Source of the DNA: Gluconobacter wancherniae NBRC 103581
GTDB lineage: Bacteria; Pseudomonadota; Alphaproteobacteria; Acetobacterales; Acetobacteraceae
Reading direction: 5' to 3'
Assembly (NCBI RefSeq): GCF_007988885.1
Contig: NZ_BJUZ01000002.1
Location: 62,001 to 126,000 of the forward strand
DNA length: 64,000 nucleotides
A model generated the notes under the pieces. It ran no database searches. It was given only the letters and a program-made list of their open reading frames with translations, and was not told where the DNA came from. This document shows positions 18,045-26,610 of the stretch, one piece after another. Made by a program: the position numbers and the translations under genes. Position 1 is the first letter of the stretch; each line of letters begins with the position of its first letter.

Positions 18045-18074
18045 TAAAAAACCTGCCCACATAAAGTGGGCAGG
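18045..18074 (-). terminator. Terminator of the dsbD-like gene
   Basis: On the minus strand CCTGCCCAC-TTTAT-GTGGGCAGG is a 9-bp perfect stem followed by TTTTTTATG. It lies between two convergent genes; on the plus strand there is no T-run. Confidence 0.85.
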
Positions 18075-18104
18075 GGTGGGAATTCGGGTTCGGTGGGATC
18101 TGGG

Positions 18105-20243
18105 CTACTTGCCGATCACGCTCAAGACCAGACCTGGTGTCAGGATTTGGGGTAGAACCTCACCATCTCCATGTGCTGGGTAGTAAACGTAGAGCGGGAC
18201 GCCATCGCGGCCATGGACTTTCAGATAAGCCGAGATTTCTGCGTCGCGGTTGGTCCAGTCTCCCTTCAGATATGCGACATGCCGCGCGCCGAAGGCTTCT
18301 TTCACAGATGCCACGTCCAGCGCGACACGCTCATTGACCATGCACGTGATGCACCACGATGCGGTCATGTCTACAAACACTGGCTGTCCTTTTGCGCGGA
18401 GTTCTGCGAGCCGGGCGTTTGAAAATGCTTCAATTCCAGACGCGGCTTCTGGGGCTGTGCTGGGGGCAGGCGGGCCACCAATGCTCTTCGCCAAGGCGAC
18501 CCCGCAGCCGATGACGCACAACAGAGCGAGCGTGCGGCAGAACAGCACAATGCGACCACCGCCCTCTCGCATGGCGCGATGCTGGCCGATGCCGAATATC
18601 CATGCGGCAAAGCCCAGTAGAACGACACCACCGGCTGTAACCGCGACGAGATTGATTCCACGCTGGATGCCTGCAACCCAGAGCAGCCATACGCATGTGG
18701 CCAGAAGCGGGAACGCCAGAACCTGTTTCATGATGCCCATCCAGGCACCCGGTTTGGGCATGCGCTTTGCAAGGCCGGGGATCCCTGCGACGAGAAGATA
18801 GGGTGCGGCCAGCCCCAGCCCCATGGACAGGAACACCAGCAGCCCCAGAATGGGCGGTCCGCCCAGAGCGCCTGCAATCGCTACGCCCATGAACGGGGCT
18901 GTGCAGGGGGTTGCCACGATAACGGCCAGAAGGCCGGTCATCAGGTCCCCGGCATGACCGGTTCCGACCTGAGCCTGTCCTAGTCTGCCCGGCGTGATTT
19001 CGAACACACCAAGCAGGTTAAGGGCCATCAGGAACAGCAGCCAGCATACGCCGACCACGAAACCTGGAGATTGGAACTGAAATCCCCATCCGGCAGCAGA
19101 GCCCACGGCCCGCAAGCCGATCATGACAATGCCAAGTGCTGCGAAAGCCCCCATGACGCCGGCTGTGTAAAAGAATGCGCTCTGGAGCTGTGCCTTGCGG
19201 CCTGCGCCGCCCATGCGCGCAAGCGACAGTGCCTTCATGGCCAAAACAGGAAACACGCAGGGCATGAGGTTCAGGATAAGGCCACCGACGAAGGCGAAGA
19301 GGAGAACTCTCAGCCATTCGACCCCATGTGGCACGGCAGAATCTACGCTTGATGCAGGCTCGCCCGGTGCGTGTGCCGCTCCTGCGCTTTCCGTGGCGAT
19401 AGGGGAGCCTCCGGGTATGGGGGCTGCCTCAATCTGGAGTGCGCTTTCGGCGCCCGCGGCATCCTTCAGGACGACGACGCCCTTCAGGGGGGCGGCGCGG
19501 TGAGCGCCCTTGAGGAATTTAAGGCCGAGCGAAATTTCACCATCCCCTGCATGTAGGGGCTGTGGGGCGACTTGATCGATTACGCCGCCATCCTGTGGCA
19601 GGAACCATGCCTGTGACACTGCTGCTGATGACAGGCCCTTGCCCGCAAGTTTCAGCGTGCCATCGGCCTGGATGCTGGCCTGGAATGGGGAAGGCACAGG
19701 CATGGCGGCTTCGGCCTGACGAAAGCGCGCCGCGTCATTGCCCTGCGGCGCATCCTGTGCGGAGGCAGGGAGTGTCAGTGTGAAATCGCCACTTTCCGGC
19801 ACGCAGACCTGTGCGCAGGCTAGCCATTCTGCATGGGCATGAAGTGTTGTGCCACCTGATCCTTTGAGCGGCAGATCCTGCGGCAGGAGGACGTCCCCGA
19901 CATATGCGTAGGACATCAATCCGCCTTCGCTGATCCGTACGGGCGTAGGCCAGTGGATGAGCGAGCTTTTCCCGGTTGCGCCGCCTTCAGCTGTCACATC
20001 GAGCGTGGGCGTATCGCCGGCGTCTCCCGGGTTGATCCAGTATGTATGCCATCCCGGTTTTAACTGAAGCCTCAGACCAACTTTCAGATGCTGATCAGGA
20101 CCGACTGCGTCGCGATCTGTCACCAGAGTGGCAGTGTCGTTGGCAGACGTTACGGGCGCGCTTTCTGCCGCGAGTGCGGGCGCGCAGCCGAGGATGGAAA
20201 GCCCCGCCATGAGCAGGGCGGGCATAGTGAATTTTCGATGCAA
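18105..20243 (-). CDS. dsbD: DsbD/ScsB-type thiol:disulfide interchange membrane protein
   Basis: 712 residues. I keep the TTG start at 20243 because it gives the signal peptide a basic n-region (MHRKFT), which the ATG at 20225 would remove. Periplasmic N-terminal domain (30-280) with CAQVC; eight-helix membrane domain (310-590) with redox cysteines in LMPCVFP and ATPCTAPF; C-terminal thioredoxin-like domain (600-712) with WCITC. It carries electrons from cytosolic thioredoxin to periplasmic partners. The long N-terminal domain resembles ScsB (copper tolerance) as much as classical DsbD. Confidence 0.88.
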   Translation of the reverse strand: MHRKFTMPALLMAGLSILGCAPALAAESAPVTSANDTATLVTDRDAVGPDQHLKVGLRLQLKPGWHTYWINPGDAGDTPTLDVTAEGGATGKSSLIHWPTPVRISEGGLMSYAYVGDVLLPQDLPLKGSGGTTLHAHAEWLACAQVCVPESGDFTLTLPASAQDAPQGNDAARFRQAEAAMPVPSPFQASIQADGTLKLAGKGLSSAAVSQAWFLPQDGGVIDQVAPQPLHAGDGEISLGLKFLKGAHRAAPLKGVVVLKDAAGAESALQIEAAPIPGGSPIATESAGAAHAPGEPASSVDSAVPHGVEWLRVLLFAFVGGLILNLMPCVFPVLAMKALSLARMGGAGRKAQLQSAFFYTAGVMGAFAALGIVMIGLRAVGSAAGWGFQFQSPGFVVGVCWLLFLMALNLLGVFEITPGRLGQAQVGTGHAGDLMTGLLAVIVATPCTAPFMGVAIAGALGGPPILGLLVFLSMGLGLAAPYLLVAGIPGLAKRMPKPGAWMGIMKQVLAFPLLATCVWLLWVAGIQRGINLVAVTAGGVVLLGFAAWIFGIGQHRAMREGGGRIVLFCRTLALLCVIGCGVALAKSIGGPPAPSTAPEAASGIEAFSNARLAELRAKGQPVFVDMTASWCITCMVNERVALDVASVKEAFGARHVAYLKGDWTNRDAEISAYLKVHGRDGVPLYVYYPAHGDGEVLPQILTPGLVLSVIGK

Positions 20244-20610
20244 GACAGGCTCATTTCACGGGTGAAGACAGCAGGTCTTATAGCAGCGCCTCACCACGAA
20301 AACAGCACTGCCTCATGACGGTTACGACCATTTAACATAGCATCATATCGCATGAATGTTTGAAAGAACGATCAGAAGCACGCCGACGAGCCGCGAGGCA
20401 CGAATGTATTTCTTTGCTGGAGCCGTCGTTTTCTATCGGCGCAGAGTCGAGTGCGTTTGCGGCAATGCCGCATGTGGAGCGTGCATATATTGCGACATCC
20501 AGTCTGAAAAATGCCAGAGCTAAGAGACGAGAAAAGTCTGGTATCAATTCTACAAATAAGTTCATTGGTATATTTTATAAATTATATTAACCAATTATTA
20601 TGTAACATTC
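20244..20610. other. Intergenic region without a recognisable gene
   Basis: Two short opposing frames (20360-20590 and 20332-20565) exist but neither has a ribosome site or recognisable sequence. A 15-bp palindrome TGCGGC-AAT-GCCGCA lies at 20458-20472. The end (20560-20605) is AT-rich and likely holds the promoter of the heptosyltransferase gene. Confidence 0.4.
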
Positions 20611-22047
20611 ATGAGGTTATTGCGGTCGATGTCCAGTGATCAGCGTGTGGCTTCAGGTTTGGTGGGTGAAGTTGAGCAAAGTGGCCTAATGGCAAATGAA
20701 AGCGGTCTTTCATCTGCTCTGTCCGGGACGGGAGGCATGCCGCCCGCATCGGAGTTGACGGATTCCGGTGGAACGTCTGCCGCAGGTCTCAGGAATGAGG
20801 ATAGTCCATATCTCCCGCCTGCTCCGGTTCCGTGTCTGGAGGCCGGGATGGGAATACGGTTTGATTTCAATGATGGCGCGCGTGTCATGGTACCGGACCT
20901 TCCGCCGGAAACCGGGGAATGGCAGGTGCGGCTTTCTGACCGTGTGACGGGAAATATCCTTTTCGATGCGCGCCTGAAGGGCGGCATGGTGGCGTCTACG
21001 AAGAAGTTCTTTGTCCCGTTTGGTGTCGATGTCTGGCTGCATCGGGAGAATGGGGCGTCTGAGCATGTTGTGCAGCATGATCTGGATCTGCGGGAGCGGC
21101 AGGTTCTGGTTCAGCTGCCTGTGGGAACGCTTGGCGATACGCTTGCGTGGCTTCCGGCTGTTATCCGGATGGCACGACAGACCGGAGCATCTGTTACGTG
21201 CTCTGTTGCGGATGTCATTCTACCTCTGGTTGTGGATGCCAATCCGGACATTACGCTGGTGGGGCAGGATGTGGCCCGCAAGGATGGCGGATTTACGTCT
21301 CGGTTTTATGCCACTTACAATCTAGGGCTTTTCTTCACGGATAAAGAGTTCTGTCGTCAGCCAACAGATTTCCGCCATGTTGGACTGCATCGGACGGCTG
21401 CGTATATTCTCGGGGTCAATCCGTGGCGTGATGAGCCACCTGCGATCACGATCCCGGATGGCGATCATGCGCCAATCGACGGGCCCTATGTTGTTGTTGC
21501 CACGCAGGCGAGTACGCAGTGCAAGTACTGGAACAATCCTGCTGGCTGGCATGAGGTCATCGCGTTTCTGAAGGGGTGTGGTTATCGTGTTATTTGCATA
21601 GATCAGAAGCCCTTTCATGGTACGGGATATGTGTACAACCATATTCCTCACGGTGTGGAAGACGAGACTGGAAACCGGCCGCTGAGTGAGCGTGCGCGAT
21701 GGCTCAGGCATGCCAGTTTTTTCATCGGGCTTTCCAGCGGCCTGGCGTGGCTGGCCCATGCGGCTGGGACGCCTGTGGTGATGATTTCGGGGTTCACGCA
21801 TCCGGACAATGAGTTTTTCACTCCATATCGCGTCATCAACTGGCACACGTGCAATTCATGCTGGAATGATGCGTCCCATCAGTTTGACCATCATGATTTC
21901 CTATGGTGCCCGAGGCACAAGGGAACTGATCGGCAGTTTGAATGCTCACGCCTTATTACGGGCACGCAGGTTATCCATACGATCCGGGGTTTGATGAAAG
22001 ACAGGAATTTGCCCGGCCTCGACAATGCGGTCCTTTCTGTGACCTGA
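20611..22047 (+). CDS. Autotransporter heptosyltransferase (BAHT, TibC/Aah-like)
   Basis: 478 residues. After a Ser/Gly-rich N-terminal stretch (1-60) comes a GT9-like heptosyltransferase fold: [17 protein letters not shown] (start of the catalytic domain), THPDNEF and [18 protein letters not shown] near the sugar-nucleotide site. The C-terminal cysteines C414-x2-C417-x15-C433-x11-C445 form the 'iron finger' typical of bacterial autotransporter heptosyltransferases, which add ADP-heptose-derived sugar to Ser of autotransporter repeats. No autotransporter gene is in this window, so the partner must be elsewhere. Start ATG at 20611; ATG at 20629 is an alternative. Confidence 0.85.
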   Translation: MRLLRSMSSDQRVASGLVGEVEQSGLMANESGLSSALSGTGGMPPASELTDSGGTSAAGLRNEDSPYLPPAPVPCLEAGMGIRFDFNDGARVMVPDLPPETGEWQVRLSDRVTGNILFDARLKGGMVASTKKFFVPFGVDVWLHRENGASEHVVQHDLDLRERQVLVQLPVGTLGDTLAWLPAVIRMARQTGASVTCSVADVILPLVVDANPDITLVGQDVARKDGGFTSRFYATYNLGLFFTDKEFCRQPTDFRHVGLHRTAAYILGVNPWRDEPPAITIPDGDHAPIDGPYVVVATQASTQCKYWNNPAGWHEVIAFLKGCGYRVICIDQKPFHGTGYVYNHIPHGVEDETGNRPLSERARWLRHASFFIGLSSGLAWLAHAAGTPVVMISGFTHPDNEFFTPYRVINWHTCNSCWNDASHQFDHHDFLWCPRHKGTDRQFECSRLITGTQVIHTIRGLMKDRNLPGLDNAVLSVT

Positions 22048-22193
22048 GGTTTTATGCGGGTCTCCATGTGCGGAGTTCTGGCGCCATTTGTCGTGGCCTG
22101 ATATTGGCGGGGTCCTGTTTTTCATCTGACTGCGGGGAGAAGGGGCCTGTTGGTTCTTTCCCGGCCTGTGGTCGCAAGCCGGATGGTCCCATA

Positions 22194-23147
22194 ATGTCAG
22201 ACGCCTTCCAGCCGATCCGTATCGTCGCGCTTTATAATTTCACGCCTTTTGAAGACCATGCCGCATTGCGCGAGCCTTTGCTGGCGCTGTGTGAGGCTGA
22301 GGGTATCAAGGGCATTCTTCTGCTTGCGCGTGAGGGTATTAACGGCACGATTGCAGGTTCGGATGCTGGCATGGAGCGGGTGCTGGAGCATATCCACGCG
22401 CTGCCGGGATGTGCGGAACTGGAGATCAAGGAGTCCCGCGCGCCGGAAATGCCGTTCCGTCGCATGAAGGTCCGGCTCAAGCGTGAAATTGTGACGATGG
22501 GCGAGCCGAACATCGATCCGCGCAAGGATGTGGGGCAGTATGTGGCGCCTGAGGACTGGAATGCGCTGATTTCAGATCCCGAGACCATTCTGATTGATAC
22601 GCGCAATGATTATGAAGTTGCGATTGGCACCTTCGAGGGCGCGATTGATCCGCATACGAAGACGTTCCGTGAATTTCCAGAATGGTTCCGTGCGCGCAAG
22701 CTTGAGCTGGAGGCCAAGGGCAAGGTTCCGAAGATTGCCATGTTCTGCACGGGCGGTATCCGTTGTGAAAAAGCGACGTCTTTCGTCAAGGCGGAGGGGC
22801 TGGATGAGGTTTACCATCTCAAGGGCGGGATTCTGAAGTATCTGGAGACGGTGCCCGAGGAGGACAGCCTTTGGCATGGTGAGTGCTTCGTGTTTGATCA
22901 GCGTGTTTCAGTGAAGCACGGGCTTGAAATTGGCAGCTTTGATGTCTGCCATGCCTGCCGTGCGCCGGTCAGTGCGGCGGACAAGGCGTCTCCTTTGTAT
23001 GAGGCTGGCGTGAGCTGTCCGCATTGCCATGATGCCCGTTCGGCGGAGCAGCGGCACAGATATGCGGAGCGTGAGCGGCAGGCAGCATTGGCAGAAGCCC
23101 GCGGGATGCCGCATCTGGGTGTCCCGCAGGTAAAAACACGCCGATAA
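22194..23147 (+). CDS. trhO: tRNA uridine(34) hydroxylase TrhO (rhodanese family)
   Basis: 317 residues from ATG at 22194; the upstream in-frame extension overlaps the previous gene and is not conserved. N-terminal acylphosphatase-like domain ([20 protein letters not shown]), then a rhodanese domain with the active-site loop [10 protein letters not shown], and a C-terminal zinc-knuckle-like pair CHAC/CPHC. TrhO (YceA) makes 5-hydroxyuridine at the wobble position of certain tRNAs. Confidence 0.93.
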   Translation: MSDAFQPIRIVALYNFTPFEDHAALREPLLALCEAEGIKGILLLAREGINGTIAGSDAGMERVLEHIHALPGCAELEIKESRAPEMPFRRMKVRLKREIVTMGEPNIDPRKDVGQYVAPEDWNALISDPETILIDTRNDYEVAIGTFEGAIDPHTKTFREFPEWFRARKLELEAKGKVPKIAMFCTGGIRCEKATSFVKAEGLDEVYHLKGGILKYLETVPEEDSLWHGECFVFDQRVSVKHGLEIGSFDVCHACRAPVSAADKASPLYEAGVSCPHCHDARSAEQRHRYAERERQAALAEARGMPHLGVPQVKTRR

Positions 23148-23153
23148 GGGCTC

Positions 23154-23579
23154 TTAATTCGGCTCCAGTGCTCGCACGTGAAGCCTGACGGGTTCGCTGT
23201 GGTTTGCGGGGCGCATCAGCTGACCCACGGCGATCACCTGATGATCTGCGAGTTCTGACGGGCTGGACCAGACATGTCCGTCAGGGCCGGGGCGAATGGT
23301 GGGGGGATTGTCGATCAGCAGGTCGAAATCCTGCTGGTGAACGGCGTAACGGTCCGGACCATTGCCGTTGCGGACTGTGGCCGGGTGCGAGAGATGCAGC
23401 CGCAGCGACGGGCATTTCCCGCTTCGTACCGTGTCAGGTGTCTGACACGGTACGCTGAGGAGGGTTCCGTGCAGCGTGACGGTTGCGGGTTCGAACGGGA
23501 ATACGGTTTCCTGAGACGACGCAAAAGCGGGTGTTGCGACGCAGAAAGCCAGAGCGGCGGAAAGTGGCAAAAGCTTCAT
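23154..23579 (-). CDS. Small secreted protein of unknown function, end of the copper-uptake cluster
   Basis: 141 residues from ATG at 23579, which has GGAGG 7 bases upstream. Signal peptide about 1-21 (LLPLSAALAFCVATPAFAS). The mature part has two cysteines (SVPCQ, GKCP) and motifs such as RLHLSHPATV and SPSELADHQVIAVGQL; no family recognised. It is the last gene of a minus-strand set DUF2946 - TonB receptor - this protein, with 127 bases from the receptor, so it may help periplasmic metal handling (inference). A striking perfect inverted repeat lies inside it. Confidence 0.7.
   Translation of the reverse strand: MKLLPLSAALAFCVATPAFASSQETVFPFEPATVTLHGTLLSVPCQTPDTVRSGKCPSLRLHLSHPATVRNGNGPDRYAVHQQDFDLLIDNPPTIRPGPDGHVWSSPSELADHQVIAVGQLMRPANHSEPVRLHVRALEPN
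23425..23454. repeat. Perfect 13-bp inverted repeat inside a coding region
   Basis: CGTACCGTGTCAG (23425-23437), loop GTGT, CTGACACGGTACG (23442-23454). All 13 pairs match. It falls within the small secreted protein gene, at the PCQTPDTVRSGK segment. No T-run follows on either strand, so it is not a standard terminator. Confidence 0.85.
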
Positions 23580-23706
23580 GACGACCTCCATGAACGGAGA
23601 AAACCTTTAGAAACAGTGACGGTGCTGTTTGCGGCTGCGCAAGAACAATCGCCACTGTTTTTCTGCCGATAACGGTAACGTGCGGCCGGTGAATGGTCGC
23701 GTGTCG

Positions 23707-25860
23707 TCAGAACGCGGCAGTGAGGCTCAGGTTGAAGGAACGTCCCATGCCCTGAAGGGGCCCCAGTATCCCGCCTGCCGCATAGTCTCCGAGCGAGAGT
23801 CCGCCCAGAGGAAGGTAATAGTTCTGGTTCAGAAGGTTTTCGATGCTTGCGTTCAGGGTAAACGCTTTCCAGCGGTAGCTTCCGCCAAGGCCCATCAGCG
23901 CATATCCGGGTGTGCGGGGTTCATTGCGGAGCCAGTCCACGGTGGTTTTTGATTTGACGAGTGTCACCTCGACGCGACCTGTCCAGTTTTCGTAGGTTTC
24001 ATGCAGACCTACGATACCGTTTGCAGGCATCTGGTGATAGAGGCCGGAATGCGTCACGAGGTCCTGTCCGCGGACCCAGTTGATGTTGCCGGTCAATTCT
24101 CCATGCCCGTAATGGGGCGTGTTCCACAGGCGCACGAACCCTGAGGCGTTGATGCCGTAGCTTCTGGCGTTGTGGTTGACGAACTGGAGCTGTGAGAGGC
24201 CGTTCGTAAAGTTCCCGAGGCGGACCACGTTTATGTAATTGTGCGTATATGTGTAAAACGGCTGTACTTTCAGGTCCCAGCGCTGACCTGCCGGATCGTG
24301 CCAGTCGATCGTGGTGCTGAGCGTGTTGGCGATCTCGGGTTTGAGATTGAGGTTGCCGACATAGCCGTTGCCATCTCCAAACCAGCCGATCATGCGCGAA
24401 GACATGCTGCCCATACCCCAGGCGTAACGCTCATAGAGGTTGGGAGAGCGCGTCTTGCGAGCATAGCCGCCTTCGATGGTCAGGCTGTTCAGTGGCTCCC
24501 ATTTGCCGGTCGCGGTGACGTCAAAGTTCGTATCTGTGCGTCCACGCGATGCGGCGTTGAAGCGTTTGGCGGCCATGGCGTCTGCCATTCCCATCATGCC
24601 TGTCCATGAATAGGGGGCGACGGTGCCTGTGTTCATCATCACGACGTCGCTGCGGAGCCCAAGCTGCGTGGAAAAGTGGGGGAGCCAGTGGGCGTCCCAT
24701 TCCGCAAAGTGCCCAAGGCGATCGCGGTGGCCGTTATTGATGTTATGGAAGGTTCCGGGCCCCATCATCATGCTTCCCTTCAGAGGGGGCCACCAGTCGT
24801 TCAGGCCGTTATGATCAAACCCGCTGCCGAGTGTCAGTGTGTGTTTCTGGCTGAGGGGGATGGTGGCCTTTAGGGCATAACCGGCTGTTCGGGCGTCTGT
24901 GTTCATGGGCATGCCGGTGGTTGCGGTGTGTCCGCCCTTGTCTGACATCATGTCCATGACGTGAGAGACGCGCTGCCAGAAGCCGCGCGCTTCGAGTGTG
25001 CCCCAGCCAAAATTTCCCTTGTATTTACCGTTCACGAATGTGGACCGGTTGTTGGTCATATCCATGTACTGGTTGGGGAAGCCTTCGTAGGGAATGTCCT
25101 GCTGGCCGAATGTCAGGGCCAGAAGATGGTTGGCTTTGTGCAGACCAAGTGTCACGGCATGGTTGAAGCTCAGATAGCTGGTGGAGAGCACCCGCCTGCC
25201 TTTGCCGCCGGTCTGGTAGTCGCTCGCATGCGCATATGAGGCAGTGTAACGGAGGCTGAGGGTGTCGTTGGCGACTGTGACTGTTCCCGATGCGCCTGAT
25301 CCGCCACCGTTGCTTCGGTAATCTCCGCGGACATGGCCGGTGATGAGAATTTTCCCGGCTTTCGCAAATTGTGGGTCCTTGCGATCCACCTGTACCGTAC
25401 CGCCTGTGCTGTCGCCGCCAATACTGACAGGTGTGATGCCTGCCAAGGCTACTGCGTGCGAGACGCTGTCAGGGTCGATGTATGACATGGCGGGGTTCAT
25501 GTGGTTGGGGCAGGCGGAGGCAATGCGCATCCCGTCAACAATGGTGGCAACACGGTCATCGGCCATTCCGTTGAGGACGGGCAGGGATGATACGCCACCT
25601 GCATTATAGGTGCTGTAGCCCAGTGAATGTTTGAAAAGGGAGGCCGTATCGGGGCTGTCTGTCACCTGATGGCGGACGCCGTTTACGGTCAGGAATTCTG
25701 TCTGGGTGGTGGTGAGTGATTGGGACTGGTCAGTTGTGTCTGGAGTGGGGCTCTGTGCCAGTGCCGTTGTTGCGGAGAGGGATGCCGAGAGGGCACACGC
25801 CAGGGCCGTGCGTCGGCACGTGACTGCGTTTGAACGCAGGATACGGGCAAGCGAAAACAT
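23707..25860 (-). CDS. TonB-dependent copper receptor (OprC-like)
   Basis: 717 residues from ATG at 25860 (longer in-frame extension rejected: no signal peptide at its start). Signal peptide 1-35 (ending TALAQ), plug domain with GGVSSLPVLNGMADDRVATIVDGM and the copper-binding motif C117-P-N-H120-M121 followed by NPAMSYIDP, as in OprC; then a 22-stranded barrel rich in Met/His and ending SFNLSLTAAF. It should import copper across the outer membrane with TonB energy. It lies 129 bases downstream of the DUF2946 gene, in the same direction. Confidence 0.9.
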   Translation of the reverse strand: MFSLARILRSNAVTCRRTALACALSASLSATTALAQSPTPDTTDQSQSLTTTQTEFLTVNGVRHQVTDSPDTASLFKHSLGYSTYNAGGVSSLPVLNGMADDRVATIVDGMRIASACPNHMNPAMSYIDPDSVSHAVALAGITPVSIGGDSTGGTVQVDRKDPQFAKAGKILITGHVRGDYRSNGGGSGASGTVTVANDTLSLRYTASYAHASDYQTGGKGRRVLSTSYLSFNHAVTLGLHKANHLLALTFGQQDIPYEGFPNQYMDMTNNRSTFVNGKYKGNFGWGTLEARGFWQRVSHVMDMMSDKGGHTATTGMPMNTDARTAGYALKATIPLSQKHTLTLGSGFDHNGLNDWWPPLKGSMMMGPGTFHNINNGHRDRLGHFAEWDAHWLPHFSTQLGLRSDVVMMNTGTVAPYSWTGMMGMADAMAAKRFNAASRGRTDTNFDVTATGKWEPLNSLTIEGGYARKTRSPNLYERYAWGMGSMSSRMIGWFGDGNGYVGNLNLKPEIANTLSTTIDWHDPAGQRWDLKVQPFYTYTHNYINVVRLGNFTNGLSQLQFVNHNARSYGINASGFVRLWNTPHYGHGELTGNINWVRGQDLVTHSGLYHQMPANGIVGLHETYENWTGRVEVTLVKSKTTVDWLRNEPRTPGYALMGLGGSYRWKAFTLNASIENLLNQNYYLPLGGLSLGDYAAGGILGPLQGMGRSFNLSLTAAF

Positions 25861-25989
25861 GATGATCTGATGTCCTGAACGGAGAAGAACTTGGCCGTTC
25901 GGAGGCTTTCTGTTCGGGCACGGGGGTGCAGCCGCAGGGAGATGCACAAACGCGCGCAGGATACAGGAGGACTCGTCTGGCCGTGAGGC

Positions 25990-26424
25990 TCAGAACAGGG
26001 TTGGTGGTCCGCGGGAGGGTGGAAGTGCACGCCCTGCAATCGGGGGGGCACGGGGCTGGATGGGTTGGGCCCGAAGGGCTGTCCAGCGGAAAGAGCGCCC
26101 GGGAAAGAGTGGCAGGGCGGTAAGCAGGATGGCGACGATCTGCAGCAAAGGGCAGAGTGGGCATGAGCCATCATCGTGGTCGTGTGTGCCTTGTGGATGA
26201 TGCATGTGACCGGGCATGGCCATGTGCATCCCGGGCATGTCGTCCATCATTCCCGAAGGGCTGATGTCTATGCCCGTCAGGCGTTCAATGGTGGCTCGGG
26301 GGGCTTCATCGGGGAGCGCGAAGCCCTGAATGAAGATCTGACCAAGAAAGCCAAGCAGGACCACGAGCACTGGTAAACAGTGTCGAAGCCGAGTTCTCCC
26401 TTTCTTTCGAAAGGCCAGACTCAT
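25990..26424 (-). CDS. DUF2946-like His/Met-rich metal-binding protein
   Basis: 144 residues. N-terminal hydrophobic helix (about 15-35), a periplasmic Met/His-rich loop (SGMMDDMPGMHMAMPGHMHH, then HDHDDGSCPLC) and a second hydrophobic segment LLQIVAILLTALPLF, with a Pro/Arg-rich tail. The HDHDDGxCPLC pattern is typical of DUF2946 proteins, often found beside copper receptors. Likely binds Cu in the periplasm next to the OprC-like receptor. First gene of the copper cluster. Confidence 0.72.
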   Translation of the reverse strand: MSLAFRKKGRTRLRHCLPVLVVLLGFLGQIFIQGFALPDEAPRATIERLTGIDISPSGMMDDMPGMHMAMPGHMHHPQGTHDHDDGSCPLCPLLQIVAILLTALPLFPGRSFRWTALRAQPIQPRAPPIAGRALPPSRGPPTLF

Positions 26425-26610
26425 CAGAGGCGGCTTTCAGACGTCATGGGTGCAGGTAAAGACCCGCGTCTCTCCGGTGTCAATGGAAACGCATATGCAG
26501 GGCAGCAGGGGGGCGTTCTGGCTGGAAATATTCTCGAATCTGGCGCGATGCGGGCGTGTCTGACTTCTGCTGCCAGATACGCCCGATTTGTCACGCCCGC
26601 TTTGCGTCGA

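Noticed and set aside
20360-20590. Short frames in the dsbD-heptosyltransferase gap
   Set aside because: No ribosome site, no recognisable sequence, opposing frames of equal quality.
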